The notes beneath the pieces are model-generated. The model was not told the origin of the DNA. It saw nothing but the letters and a program-made list of their open reading frames with translations, and made no database searches. A stretch of DNA of 64,000 nt from Shewanella baltica (GTDB lineage: Bacteria > Pseudomonadota > Gammaproteobacteria > Enterobacterales > Shewanellaceae). The position numbers and the translations under genes were made by a program. The DNA lies in NCBI RefSeq assembly GCF_900456975.1, contig NZ_UGYM01000002.1, forward strand, positions 3,534,001 through 3,598,000, written 5' to 3'. The first letter of the stretch is position 1. Each line of letters opens with the position of its first letter. Positions 37,188 to 46,877 of the stretch are shown here, piece after piece.

Positions 37188-37222
37188 ATGGCGCATAGCT
37201 GACCTTCACTATACGCCATTTT
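37188..37222. terminator. Probable terminator after the TPR lipoprotein gene
   Basis: ATGGCG-C-ATAG pairs with CTAT-A-CGCCAT with one mismatch, followed by TTT. It lies between converging genes. Confidence 0.5.
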
Positions 37223-37235
37223 CATATCATGCAGT

Positions 37236-37604
37236 TTAGTTAAAGTAAGGTGTAACAGTAAGATTAATCTCCTTGATCTCGGTAAACACAACAGGTGCTG
37301 CGAATAAGACTTCAGAGAAAGGTGAAGAGGCATATACTGCTGCTTTTACTGCTTCGTTTAGCTCAGCAAGCTGACTTGGTTGTATTACAGAGTAATTAAC
37401 CACATTTGCTTGTTCATCAAGATGAAAATTAACCTTTACCATTTGGTCTTTAAAAGATTCATCAACGACTAAGTTTGATTGAATTTTATTCATCACTAAT
37501 ACCGAACATTCTTTCACTGTGTCACAAGATTTAGGAACTCGACTCTTGCTAGCACACCCACAAAACACTAATCCAAAAACTATAATCAAAATTATCTTAT
37601 ACAT
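37236..37604 (-). CDS. Small lipoprotein with TolA/TonB C-terminal-like domain
   Basis: A protein of 122 residues. The lipoprotein signal has lipobox FCGC at about 14-17. The rest resembles the C-terminal domain of TolA (CSVLVMNKIQSNLVVDESF, MVKVNFHLDEQANVVNYSVIQPSQ, ALNEAVKAAVYASSPF-like helix). No proline-rich spacer or TolQR genes are near. The codon use looks more AT-rich than its neighbours, which may indicate recent acquisition. The function is unknown. Confidence 0.7.
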   Translation of the reverse strand: MYKIILIIVFGLVFCGCASKSRVPKSCDTVKECSVLVMNKIQSNLVVDESFKDQMVKVNFHLDEQANVVNYSVIQPSQLAELNEAVKAAVYASSPFSEVLFAAPVVFTEIKEINLTVTPYFN

Positions 37605-37629
37605 AACATTCCTTGTTCTAATGCATTCC

Positions 37630-38580
37630 TTAATTCACACAATTAATCACTTCACCCTGTAAATAACCGTGCACATTCGCAACGGCAATATTGAGTAGAC
37701 TTTGTCTGGCTTCCTTAGTCGCCCACGCATTATGGGGACTAATGCTGATATTTGGTGCATGCAATAAGGGATTATCCGCGCTGGGCGGCTCGGTCGATAA
37801 TACATCGACACCGGCAAATAAGTGGTTTTGTGAAAGCGCTGCTGCAAGCGCGGACTCATCAATTAATCCACCGCGCGCCGTATTAATAAGCAGCGCATTA
37901 GGCTTCATCAAGGCGAGTGCTTGGTGATTGATAAATTGCTCAGTCTCAGGGGTAAGCGGGCAATGCAGCGAGATAATATCTGATTCGCTCAGCACAGTAT
38001 CACGCGGTACCCAAGTGGAACCTTGGGGCAAGTCTTTGATAACAGAGCGGGTATTGACGAGCACTTTCATCCCGAATGCAAGGGCGAGCGTCCCAACCTG
38101 CTGGCCGATATCACCATAACCTATTAAACCTAAAGTCTTGCCTTTTAAGGATTGCAGCGGCATTAAGGTGAAACAAAAATCTTGGCAGTTCACCCACAGA
38201 CCATCGACCACGGCTTGATGATGGGCAGCCACGGCTTGGGTGTGATGCAGTATATGGGCAAAAACCATCTGCGCTACGGCATCGGGCGCATAGGCGGGCA
38301 CATTCGTTACCACTATTCCGCGCGCTTTTGCAGCCGCTATATCGACAACGTTAGTACCCGTTGCCAATACGCCTATGTATTTCAGTGCCGGAAGTTGCGC
38401 CAGAGTCTTAGCATTGAGCGGCGTTTTATTGGTGAGAATGATCTCTGCACTTTGGGCACGCGCAACAATATCGGCGCCAGCGGTGCGAGGGAAACACGCA
38501 AACTCGCCTAATTCAGTCAAGGATTGCCAACTGAGATCGCCAGGATTTAAGGTTTCGCCATCGAGTACAACTATCTTCAT
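37630..38580 (-). CDS. D-2-hydroxyacid dehydrogenase (glycerate dehydrogenase-like)
   Basis: An NAD(P)H-dependent dehydrogenase of 316 residues. The Rossmann motif GLIGYGDIGQQVG is near 146, and the catalytic triad appears as Arg in NTARGGLID, Glu in STEPP and His in SPHNAWAT. It is most like HprA/glycerate dehydrogenase types that begin VVLDGETLNPGDL. The substrate (glycerate/hydroxypyruvate or other 2-ketoacid) is not fixed by sequence. Confidence 0.9.
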   Translation of the reverse strand: MKIVVLDGETLNPGDLSWQSLTELGEFACFPRTAGADIVARAQSAEIILTNKTPLNAKTLAQLPALKYIGVLATGTNVVDIAAAKARGIVVTNVPAYAPDAVAQMVFAHILHHTQAVAAHHQAVVDGLWVNCQDFCFTLMPLQSLKGKTLGLIGYGDIGQQVGTLALAFGMKVLVNTRSVIKDLPQGSTWVPRDTVLSESDIISLHCPLTPETEQFINHQALALMKPNALLINTARGGLIDESALAAALSQNHLFAGVDVLSTEPPSADNPLLHAPNISISPHNAWATKEARQSLLNIAVANVHGYLQGEVINCVN

Positions 38581-38615
38581 GCCGCTAAATCTCCTTTTAA
38601 GACGATGTGTTAGCG

Positions 38616-39248
38616 CTAAAAACTGACTTTGAGCCCAAGGTTAGCCTGCGCCTGCCACATCACATCCGACGTAATGTGCCATAGGCATTCATCTTCATTG
38701 CAAAACAACGAACTGTCGCTGTTGATAAACGTCGCGTAACCGCGGATATCCGCAAACAGACCAAAGTGTGGAGTCACTTGATACTCTACCCCGCCGCCAA
38801 TCCCCATAGAGAAACGCGTTTCACTCGACCAAGCGTCGGGCAACATGCGGGTTATCCCCGCACTTGCGGTGACATAGGGTCGAATATCGCCACGGGGGAA
38901 ATATAAAGTGCCGCCTAAGTGGATGTAATCTAGGTCTAAAGAGGTAAGACGATCGGGCGTAAACAAACCGCCACTTTTGAGTTCAGAGGCTTGGTGACTG
39001 TATAAAAGATAAATATTACCGGGATCATTCGTGGCAATGCCCAGCATCAGGCCGTAATGGCTTGATTCCTCGACCTTCACATTTTTCTTGTCGCCCGTTT
39101 GATCTGCGTTGACGTCAACTTGATTAACATCAAATTGACCGCCACCCAGACTATAACCGCCAAAAGGTGCGACAAACACCTCAGCCTGCGCGGACATAGT
39201 CACAGGGAGCAAACTAGCCAACAGCAACAGGCAATGCGTGTGTTTCAT
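38616..39248 (-). CDS. Outer-membrane beta-barrel protein
   Basis: ATG 39248 with AAGGA before it gives 210 residues. The signal peptide (about 1-22, ending SAQA) is followed by alternating beta strands with Tyr and Gly, like 8-stranded barrels (VFVAPFGGYSLGGG, HYGLMLGIATND, YIHLGGTLYFPRG), and a terminal Val-Ser-Phe expected for BAM. No specific function is evident. Confidence 0.8.
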   Translation of the reverse strand: MKHTHCLLLLASLLPVTMSAQAEVFVAPFGGYSLGGGQFDVNQVDVNADQTGDKKNVKVEESSHYGLMLGIATNDPGNIYLLYSHQASELKSGGLFTPDRLTSLDLDYIHLGGTLYFPRGDIRPYVTASAGITRMLPDAWSSETRFSMGIGGGVEYQVTPHFGLFADIRGYATFINSDSSLFCNEDECLWHITSDVMWQAQANLGLKVSF

Positions 39249-39289
39249 AATGAATTCCTTATCTTTTATAAAATCCAAAGCAATCAAGA

Positions 39290-40078
39290 CTAACGCATAC
39301 CACGCTCAGACTTGACTCTGTCATAGGCCGCTTGAATATCCTGAGCCTTACGATTTGCCAGCTCCATCATTTCCGGTGGCAAGCCCTTAGCGACTAACTT
39401 ATCGGGATGGTGTTCGTTCATCAACTTACGGTAAGCTCGCTTAACCTCTTGGTCGCTGGCCTCGTTAGTAATCCCCAACAAACTGTAAGCATCGGTAATC
39501 GATGTTTTGTTACCACTTGAGGTCTGATGAAAGCGAAACTCCGCTTGCCAGCGCTTCAGTAATTCATCTAACTGCGCTCGACCATAACCTAACTCTTGGG
39601 CAATCGTCATCAAGATAGCGTGTTCAGCGGGATCCAGTTCACCATCGGACAATGCCGTTTGGATCTGAATTTCGATGAACATCTGCACTAACTCTTTGCG
39701 TCCCATGGTAATAACGCGGAAAGCTTGTAGGCTGCTGCGTAGATCAAAATCCGCCGATTTCCCCTCGCGAAACGCCTGCTGTGCTTCTTTACGGGCTTCA
39801 CCGGTTAAGCGCATTTGATCCATCAACAGGGTCGCGATGCGAATATCGGTTTCAGTCACCTGTCCCGACGCTTTCGCCACATGCCCCATCACCGCAAAGG
39901 TGGTATTGAAGAAGATCGCTTGGCGATTCTTAGCCTGCCCTAGAACCTCGCGAAACCCCACGCCAGAAGCCGCGCGCTTATCGTAGAGGTGTCCGAGCCA
40001 CAAGCCGAGCAAAGCACCAAAGATGCGGCCGAACATAAAGCCAATGATAAACCCAAAAAACTTACCCCAAAAGCGCAT
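39290..40078 (-). CDS. djlA: Membrane-anchored co-chaperone DjlA
   Basis: A type III J protein that works with DnaK at the inner membrane. An N-terminal membrane helix with Gly-rich face (GFIIGFMFGRIFGALLGLWLG) precedes a TerB-like central domain (about 55-180) and a C-terminal J domain with HPD in NEHHPDKLV near 230. The 262 residues are typical. In E. coli djlA neighbours lptD. Here it is just beyond murU-amgK, which supports conserved context. Confidence 0.95.
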   Translation of the reverse strand: MRFWGKFFGFIIGFMFGRIFGALLGLWLGHLYDKRAASGVGFREVLGQAKNRQAIFFNTTFAVMGHVAKASGQVTETDIRIATLLMDQMRLTGEARKEAQQAFREGKSADFDLRSSLQAFRVITMGRKELVQMFIEIQIQTALSDGELDPAEHAILMTIAQELGYGRAQLDELLKRWQAEFRFHQTSSGNKTSITDAYSLLGITNEASDQEVKRAYRKLMNEHHPDKLVAKGLPPEMMELANRKAQDIQAAYDRVKSERGMR

Positions 40079-40147
40079 CTTATATCCTGATTTCTATAAT
40101 GTATTTGATGTGCCAGCACTATCCTATGGATAAGCCAGCACAGATAT

Positions 40148-40825
40148 TTAGGTATTGCTTTGTAATCTCAGTTCGAGCCCTTGCAGGCGTGCAATCGTGC
40201 CAACATCGCACCAAAGCCCGTGAAACAGCGCGCCGCTGACTCGGCCTTGGGCCATTTGCTTTCTAAGCAGCGGACCGAGTGCAAACGCGCCCTGCGGCGT
40301 GTTATTAAACAGCGAAGGCCGATAAATGCCCATGCCCGAGAAAGTGTACTTATTCTCACCAAGCTCCTGCACTCTATTGCCACTCAAGGCGAAATCCCCC
40401 TGCGGATGCTGCTCAGGATTAGGCACTAGCCAGAGATGGGCGAGCGTATCGGCAGCAAGCTGCGTTATTGGCGGTAAGGCATCGATAAACACATCACCAT
40501 TAATGACCAAAAAGGGTTCATCGCTTTCCCCCTCACACAATAAAGGCAAAGCCCGTTTAATGCCGCCGCCGGTTTCAAGCGCACTCTCTTCGGCGCTATA
40601 GCGAATTCGCACCCCAAAAGCGCTGCCATCGCCCAGCGCCTCGACTAATTTATGCCCTAGCCAAGCATGGTTGATGACGATATCGACTATGCCTAACGCG
40701 GCAAGTTTTTCAATATGATAAACAATCAACGGTTTACCTAATACTGGCACCATAGGTTTAGGCATATTATCCGTTAACGGCCGTAACCTCTCACCTCGTC
40801 CGGCGGCCAAGATCATGGCTTTCAT
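40148..40825 (-). CDS. murU: N-acetylmuramate-1-phosphate uridylyltransferase MurU
   Basis: A nucleotidyltransferase of the cell-wall recycling route that bypasses fosfomycin-sensitive MurA: MurNAc-1-P + UTP gives UDP-MurNAc. It has the pyrophosphorylase motif LAAGRGERLRPLTDNMPKP, ETGGGIKRALPLL and the metal Asp in VINGDVF. The 225 residues are typical. It overlaps amgK by four bases, and the pair next to lptD is as in Pseudomonas. Confidence 0.92.
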   Translation of the reverse strand: MKAMILAAGRGERLRPLTDNMPKPMVPVLGKPLIVYHIEKLAALGIVDIVINHAWLGHKLVEALGDGSAFGVRIRYSAEESALETGGGIKRALPLLCEGESDEPFLVINGDVFIDALPPITQLAADTLAHLWLVPNPEQHPQGDFALSGNRVQELGENKYTFSGMGIYRPSLFNNTPQGAFALGPLLRKQMAQGRVSGALFHGLWCDVGTIARLQGLELRLQSNT

Positions 40826-41865
40826 TGCTTAACCTCAGATAAAGACTGGCTAGCTGTAAACGCAGGCAACACGCGACGAGTCAACCAGTGTGCAAATGGC
40901 ACGAGTTCGGGATACAGCATGGCAATGTCGACAATATACGTTAATGTCAGTGGAATATCCGCCATATACGCAGGTTTACTGTCACGATAATTTAACCGTG
41001 CAAAAATCCCCACCGCCTTGATGTGACGTTGTAAGCCCATGAGATCAAACCAAGTTTGATATTGCTCAAGGGTGGTCTGTGCGGGAATGAAGCCTAGCGC
41101 GAGTGCTTGCTGATAATGGTATTGCATCAAGTCTGTGACTAACGGCTGCGGCCAGCGAATATAACAATCACGCAATAGCGATACCGCGTCGTAGGTCACA
41201 GGGCCGACGACGGCATCCTGAAAATCAATTACGCACAATTCGCCTGCTTGCAGCATAAGATTGCGGCTATGGAAATCCCTATGCATCCCCACGCTAGGTT
41301 GAGATAGCGCATTGTCGACAAGCAGATCGAAGCTATCGCTTAGCATTTGCAGCTCTGACTCGTCCAAAGACAAATTAAGATGAGTGCCGAGTAGCCACTC
41401 AGTAAAGATGTGCAATTCACGGCGAACAAAGGCTTCGTCGTACAGAGGTAAGGACTGAACTAGGCCGCTATCAAGATGCTGACTTGCAACCACAGAAGCC
41501 ACTTGCGGCAGTAAATCGAGCGCCTGACGATAATAGTCAGCCACGTTTTGCACGTTAAGCACAGATAACAACTGGGTATCACCTAAGTCACTCATCAGCA
41601 TAAAACCTTGAGCGGCGTCGGCATGGATCACTTTTGGAACTGTCAGTCCCACGGCGGCATAGGCATTAGATAAGGCGATAAAGGGTGCGATGGGCACCAG
41701 TTGTGGCGGTGAATCTGCGGCGATAAAGGTGGCATCGGGCGTCGTGATCCGAAAGTAACGTCTAAAACTTGCGTCACCGGAAATCAATATCGGTGTCACC
41801 TCATCGGAAAAATATGCATTCAGCCACTGATTTAGGGAAAGAAATCTCGGATCGGATAAAGTCAT
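40822..41865 (-). CDS. amgK: N-acetylmuramate/N-acetylglucosamine kinase AmgK
   Basis: An aminoglycoside-phosphotransferase-fold sugar kinase that makes MurNAc-1-phosphate for MurU. Brenner motif HRDFHSRNLML is near 208 and the metal-binding VIDFQDAVVGP follows. ATG 41865 (MTLSDPRFL) gives 347 residues. An upstream frame start at 41907 adds 14 atypical residues. It is divergent from lptD. Confidence 0.92.
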   Translation of the reverse strand: MTLSDPRFLSLNQWLNAYFSDEVTPILISGDASFRRYFRITTPDATFIAADSPPQLVPIAPFIALSNAYAAVGLTVPKVIHADAAQGFMLMSDLGDTQLLSVLNVQNVADYYRQALDLLPQVASVVASQHLDSGLVQSLPLYDEAFVRRELHIFTEWLLGTHLNLSLDESELQMLSDSFDLLVDNALSQPSVGMHRDFHSRNLMLQAGELCVIDFQDAVVGPVTYDAVSLLRDCYIRWPQPLVTDLMQYHYQQALALGFIPAQTTLEQYQTWFDLMGLQRHIKAVGIFARLNYRDSKPAYMADIPLTLTYIVDIAMLYPELVPFAHWLTRRVLPAFTASQSLSEVKQ

Positions 41866-42024
41866 TTCATGGCTCTTAAAGAAAAATTGCTTTATTATAG
41901 CTGGCATATAATTTGGAAACAGCTAAGAAATTGAGAGATTTATTAAGCGGCGTTGCGTTTGTAAATTGCAACTTTCCCCATCCATACTTGTCCAGAATAA
42001 GAAATCATAATTACTGACCTAAAG

Positions 42025-44322
42025 ATGCAGATCCGATACCTTCTGGCCCTGAGCCTGTTACCGCAATTAGTCCTGGCAGACGACTCTCCAACCGCTTCGG
42101 CATCTCAATGCTTAATCGAACCGCCAGTACCCCGTATCGTATCTCAAACCCAAGGGATGAGTGCGGCTGAACTCAACAAAATTCGTATTGTCTCTGATAA
42201 CTCTGATGCAGAAATGGGCAAACAAGCCATTTTCCGCGGGGATGTGGTTTTTAGCCAAGGCGATAGACACATAGCAGCCGATGAGGCGATTCTAGATCAA
42301 GCGACCGAACAGTTTGATGCCAATGGTAATTTAGTTTTTCAAGACAGTAACTTCACTGTTACCGCCGAATCATTGCAAGCTCAAATGCGCTCCAATCGTG
42401 CCACCCTCAAAGGGGCACAATATTGGCTGCATGGGCAACAGGTCCATGGCGATGCAGAAAAGCTGCAAATTACCATCAATAACAATTTAATTTTAACCAA
42501 TACTAACTTTACCACTTGTCCTCCTGACAATGTCTCTTGGCTGCTCGAAGCCGAGAAAATCAAGATTAACAGTGAAGAAGAATGGGGTGAAATTTGGAAT
42601 GCCAAGTTAAGAGTCGGCGGCGTGCCTGTATTCTACATTCCCTACATGACAGTGCCGGTTTCAGATAAACGTAAGTCGGGCTTTCTCTACCCCAGCTTTA
42701 GTACCAGTACCACTAATGGCGTCGAAATTGCTGCGCCCTATTACTGGAACATTGCCCCTGAATATGATTTAACCTTTACACCTAACTATATGTCTAACCG
42801 TGGTTTATTCACTAAGACTGAGTTTGGTTATTTAGCAGGCGAGGCTCAAAAAGGTCGAGTCAATTTTGAATATCTAGGCAACGACCAATTGATCAGTGGC
42901 AGCCCTAATCGCTACCTGTACAACTGGCAACACCAAGGGTCAATCGACAAGAATTGGCGGGTATTAGCTAATTTTACCGACGTGTCAGACAACAACTATT
43001 TCAATGACTTAAAGTCAGATGTTAACCGTGCAACTGACAACCAATTGTCGCGCATAGGTGAAATCAGCTACTTCGAAAGTAACTGGGATATCAGCACCCG
43101 GGTCCAAGATATTAAAGTACTCGGTGAAGACGAAAAACCGTATCAGGTGATGCCTCAGGTCAACTTTAACTTTCGCGCCGCCGATTTTTGGAACAATTTA
43201 GATTTTGGCTTTAATTCAGAGCTGACGAATTTTGCCCATCAAGACAACAATGTGAACACGGCGACGCGTTTACATATGGCGCCGAGCGTGACCCTGCCAA
43301 TTCACGGACCTTCGGGCTCACTGACCAGCCAAGTGAAGCTGATGCAGACCAATTATTGGCAGCATAATGAAGACCCTGATCTTGTTGTCGATGACACGGT
43401 AAGCCGTACCATTCCGCAAGTACGGATTAATGGTCAGATTAACTTCGAGCGTTTTACTGAGCTTTTCGATGAAAACTATCGCCAAACACTGGAACCGCAA
43501 TTCCAATATCTTTATGTTGGCTACGAAGACCAACGCGGCATAGGAATTTACGATACGGCCCAATTACAGGATGACTATTTTGGTCTATTCCGTGATCGCC
43601 GCTTCTCGGGACTAGATCGTATTTCCGATGCGAATCAAGTCACGCTAGGTGTTACCACGCGTATCTTTGACAGTCACAACCAAGAAGCGACTAAATTCAG
43701 CTTAGGGCAAATTTTTTACCTGCAGGACAGTAAAGTCGGCTACGAAGACAATATTTTCGAATCAAATCAATCGACATCAGTACTGGCTGCCGAGTTAGAT
43801 ACCCGTTTGACGAATGATTGGTACATGGGTGCGGCAATTCAATACGACACCAACACCAGTGAAAATAAAAAAACGGAAGTCACCTTAGATTTCAGACCCG
43901 AAGCGAACAAATTACTGCAATTTAGCTATCGGTACGTCCCCGATTTATTGAACTCCAATACCAATGATACTGTGAACATCTCCCAAGCGGGTGTTCGTGG
44001 CGCTTGGCCCATCAGTGACGATCTCTACTTCGTGGGTAATTGGTATTATGACTTAAACGAAAGCCGCAGCATTGAAACCTACACAGGTATTCAATACGAA
44101 TCATGTTGTTATGCGGTGAGATTTAGTTATCACTACCGCATTAAAACTAACTATGACGACAACATAGGCTCCGCTGCTATCGACTCCCGTGAGCAGTTTG
44201 AAAGCGGCTTCTACCTGAATTTAGTCATTAAAGGACTCGGTGGTTCTGGCCCATTAGGCGTAACCGATATGCTCAATGACGGCCTGTTTAACTACAGAAA
44301 ACCGCTTTATCTGAGGAATTAG
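42025..44322 (+). CDS. lptD: LPS-assembly outer-membrane protein LptD
   Basis: LptD forms the outer-membrane translocon, with LptE, that inserts lipopolysaccharide on the cell surface. The signal peptide (1-18) is followed by an OstA/LptA-like jellyroll (about 50-210), then the 26-stranded barrel. The four cysteines of the essential disulphides are present: Cys29, the Cys in FTTCPPD near 164, and the pair in YESCCYAV near 690. The 765 residues are in range. It heads the conserved lptD-surA-pdxA-rsmA-apaGH cluster. Confidence 0.97.
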   Translation: MQIRYLLALSLLPQLVLADDSPTASASQCLIEPPVPRIVSQTQGMSAAELNKIRIVSDNSDAEMGKQAIFRGDVVFSQGDRHIAADEAILDQATEQFDANGNLVFQDSNFTVTAESLQAQMRSNRATLKGAQYWLHGQQVHGDAEKLQITINNNLILTNTNFTTCPPDNVSWLLEAEKIKINSEEEWGEIWNAKLRVGGVPVFYIPYMTVPVSDKRKSGFLYPSFSTSTTNGVEIAAPYYWNIAPEYDLTFTPNYMSNRGLFTKTEFGYLAGEAQKGRVNFEYLGNDQLISGSPNRYLYNWQHQGSIDKNWRVLANFTDVSDNNYFNDLKSDVNRATDNQLSRIGEISYFESNWDISTRVQDIKVLGEDEKPYQVMPQVNFNFRAADFWNNLDFGFNSELTNFAHQDNNVNTATRLHMAPSVTLPIHGPSGSLTSQVKLMQTNYWQHNEDPDLVVDDTVSRTIPQVRINGQINFERFTELFDENYRQTLEPQFQYLYVGYEDQRGIGIYDTAQLQDDYFGLFRDRRFSGLDRISDANQVTLGVTTRIFDSHNQEATKFSLGQIFYLQDSKVGYEDNIFESNQSTSVLAAELDTRLTNDWYMGAAIQYDTNTSENKKTEVTLDFRPEANKLLQFSYRYVPDLLNSNTNDTVNISQAGVRGAWPISDDLYFVGNWYYDLNESRSIETYTGIQYESCCYAVRFSYHYRIKTNYDDNIGSAAIDSREQFESGFYLNLVIKGLGGSGPLGVTDMLNDGLFNYRKPLYLRN

Positions 44323-44440
44323 CAAAGAATTGTGATAGATTGCTGAACCTCAACAAGGACTGAGAGTCCAAACAGGTTAATGAGTGCTTTATCGTTTGCC
44401 TTTTGCTAACGCTAATAAAAGCGGATCTTAAGGTTTAACC

Positions 44441-44578
44441 ATGCACTCAAATGCATCGCCAAAAAATTACATTAGGGCAACTCGCTGTAATTTCGATATA
44501 AATGGTAAAGTTATTTCAATTAAGCCGTCGAACCTGACCTTAGAACGTGCCAAGGATTTTGTGGATGAAACCCAGTAA
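44441..44578 (+). CDS. Possible 45-residue ORF overlapping the surA start
   Basis: ATG 44441 is preceded at 7 bases by TAAGG, and the frame runs 45 codons to TAA 44576-44578, overlapping the start of surA (44565) in another frame. The product would be a soluble, mixed-composition peptide (for example NGKVISIKPSNLTLERAKDF) with no signal sequence. It may be a small protein or a leader controlling surA translation, or it may be chance. Confidence 0.35.
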   Translation: MHSNASPKNYIRATRCNFDINGKVISIKPSNLTLERAKDFVDETQ

Positions 44579-45869
44579 ACATCTGATTTTTGCTTTATTT
44601 GCACTCGCTATCAGCCAACCTACATTGGCCGCACCTCAGCCACTCGACCGCGTTGCGGTCCAAATTAACGACGGCATAGTGCTCGAAAGTGAAATCACTA
44701 ACATGATTGACACTGTTAAAGCCAATGCCAAAACGGCAAACCAATCGTTACCTTCTGACAGTGCCCTGCGTACTCAGGTGATTGAACGTTTGATCTTGAC
44801 CCGTTTACAACTGCAAATGGCAGATCGTATTGGCCTGCATATTGGTGACTTACAATTAGACCAAGCGATTGAAAACATCGCGCGCGAACAAAAAATGTCT
44901 GTGGCGCAGATGCAACAGAAAATTGAAAGCGAAGGGTTAAGCTTCAGCCAATACCGCGAGCAATTGCGCGAAGAAATCACCTTAGGTGAAATTCAGCGTA
45001 TTCAAGTACAACGTCGTATTCAAGTGTCACCACAGGAAATTACTAGCCTAGTCAAACTCATCCAAGAACAAGGGATGAAAGATGTGGAATACCAAATTGG
45101 CCACATCCTGATTGACGTGCCAAATAATCCCACCAGTGAACAACTGGAATCCTCGAGCAAACGTGCCAATATCGTTTTGGAGCGTTTAAAGAGTGGTGAA
45201 GATTTCCGTCGTACCGCTATCGCATCTTCTTCGGGCCCTAAAGCACTCGAAGGCGGTATTTGGGACTACATGAACATCAACGAAATGCCAACCCTGTTCG
45301 CCGAAGTGATCAACGGTGCGAAAACGGGTGACATTATCGGCCCGATTAAGAGTGGTGCAGGTTTCCATATTATTAAAATCATGGATGCTCGCGGCCTACA
45401 AACCAAAGAAATTGAAGAAGTCAGAGCGCGCCACATTTTGCTCAAGCCATCGCCAATTTTGTCAGAAGATCGTGCTAAAGCCATGCTTGAGCAATTTCTG
45501 AAGCAAATTCGCTCAGGTGAAGCTAAGTTTGAAGACCTAGCGCGTCAATATTCTGAAGATCCAGGTTCAGCCACTAAAGGCGGCGAATTAGGTTGGGCAG
45601 AGCCAAGCATTTACGTGCCAGAGTTCGCTCAAACCCTTAACAGTTTAAAAACTGACCAGATCAGTGAGCCATTCCGTACCACTCACGGTTGGCACATTAC
45701 CCAGTTAGAAGAACGCAGAAAAACCGATGCCACGGATCAGTTCAACAGTAACCGTGCGCACCAGTTGATCTTCCGTCGCAAATTTAACGAAGAACTGCAA
45801 AACTGGCTAGACGAAATGCGTTCAGACGCATACATTGAAATCTTCCAGCCAGAGACCAATCGAGGTTAA
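44565..45869 (+). CDS. surA: Periplasmic chaperone/peptidyl-prolyl isomerase SurA
   Basis: SurA escorts unfolded outer-membrane proteins, LptD included, to the BAM complex. ATG 44565 with AAGGA gives 434 residues. The signal peptide (about 1-22, ending TLAAP) precedes the SurA N domain (DRVAVQINDGIVLESEI), two parvulin domains (about 172-275, beginning VEYQIGHILID, and 285-385, with ARHILLKPSP and FEDLARQYSEDPGSATKGGELGW) and a C-terminal helix. An upstream start at 44547 is less likely. Confidence 0.97.
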   Translation: MKPSKHLIFALFALAISQPTLAAPQPLDRVAVQINDGIVLESEITNMIDTVKANAKTANQSLPSDSALRTQVIERLILTRLQLQMADRIGLHIGDLQLDQAIENIAREQKMSVAQMQQKIESEGLSFSQYREQLREEITLGEIQRIQVQRRIQVSPQEITSLVKLIQEQGMKDVEYQIGHILIDVPNNPTSEQLESSSKRANIVLERLKSGEDFRRTAIASSSGPKALEGGIWDYMNINEMPTLFAEVINGAKTGDIIGPIKSGAGFHIIKIMDARGLQTKEIEEVRARHILLKPSPILSEDRAKAMLEQFLKQIRSGEAKFEDLARQYSEDPGSATKGGELGWAEPSIYVPEFAQTLNSLKTDQISEPFRTTHGWHITQLEERRKTDATDQFNSNRAHQLIFRRKFNEELQNWLDEMRSDAYIEIFQPETNRG

Positions 45870-45875
45870 TTCTAA

Positions 45876-46862
45876 TTGAGCACTAAACGTATTGCCGTTA
45901 CCCCTGGTGAACCCGCAGGTATTGGCCCCGATTTAGTCGTACAACTCGCTCAGCAGGCTTGGCCTGCTGAGTTAGTCGTTTGTGCGGATCCAGAATTATT
46001 AACCAGCCGTGCTAAACGACTCGGTTTGCAAGTGACTTTCCGCCCTTACCAGCCAAATCAAGCGCCTAAACCGCAAGAAGCGGGCACATTAACCATTGCC
46101 CCCTTCAAGCTAGTGAGCGAATCGATTTGCGGTCAGCTCGATGAACAAAACAGCACTTATGTAGTTGAAACCTTGCGTTATGCGGGCGAGAAAAACATGA
46201 GCGGCGAGTTTGATGCAGTCGTGACAGGTCCGGTACACAAAGGCATTATCAATCAAGCAGGTATTTCCTTTAGTGGCCATACTGAATTTTTTGCCCATCA
46301 AGCAAATTGCCCCGATGTGGTGATGATGCTGGCAACGCCGGGATTGCAAGTGGCACTCGTGACCACACATATTCCACTGGCCTATGTTGCAAAAGCGATA
46401 ACGCGTCAACGCCTACAGCATATTATCAAGATTTTACATGCCGATCTCATCAGCAAATTTGGCATAGTTTCACCGAAAATTTATGTCTGTGGCCTCAATC
46501 CACACGCAGGTGAAGACGGCCATTTAGGGCGTGAAGAAATCGACGTGATTATTCCTGCACTCAACGAGTTGCGAGAAGAGTTCCAGATGAATATTGTCGG
46601 CCCATTACCCGCCGATACCCTGTTCCAACCTAAATATTTACAGGACGCCGATGTCGTCTTGGCCATGTACCATGACCAAGGACTTCCCGTTCTCAAGTCA
46701 CAAGGATTTGGCAAATCGGTAAACATCACCTTAGGTTTACCCTATATTCGTACCTCGGTTGACCATGGTACGGCGCTCGATCTCGCGGGTACAGGCAAAG
46801 CCGATATTGGCAGCTTTGTGTGTGCTCTGAATAAAGCCATTGAGTTATCCTCAAAGAACTAA
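45876..46862 (+). CDS. pdxA: 4-hydroxythreonine-4-phosphate dehydrogenase PdxA
   Basis: An NAD-dependent enzyme of pyridoxal phosphate synthesis, 328 residues. Motifs [17 protein letters not shown] start ([19 protein letters not shown]), [53 protein letters not shown] and the [14 protein letters not shown] end fit closely. The start appears to be TTG at 45876, six bases after the surA stop, with GAGGTT as ribosome site. No in-frame ATG or GTG fits the N-terminus. Confidence 0.95.
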   Translation: MSTKRIAVTPGEPAGIGPDLVVQLAQQAWPAELVVCADPELLTSRAKRLGLQVTFRPYQPNQAPKPQEAGTLTIAPFKLVSESICGQLDEQNSTYVVETLRYAGEKNMSGEFDAVVTGPVHKGIINQAGISFSGHTEFFAHQANCPDVVMMLATPGLQVALVTTHIPLAYVAKAITRQRLQHIIKILHADLISKFGIVSPKIYVCGLNPHAGEDGHLGREEIDVIIPALNELREEFQMNIVGPLPADTLFQPKYLQDADVVLAMYHDQGLPVLKSQGFGKSVNITLGLPYIRTSVDHGTALDLAGTGKADIGSFVCALNKAIELSSKN

Positions 46863-46877
46863 ACGATTACATTATTA

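Noticed and set aside
41866..42024. Search for a sigma-E promoter before lptD
   Set aside because: No GGAACTT with a properly spaced -10 was found, although lptD is sigma-E dependent in E. coli.
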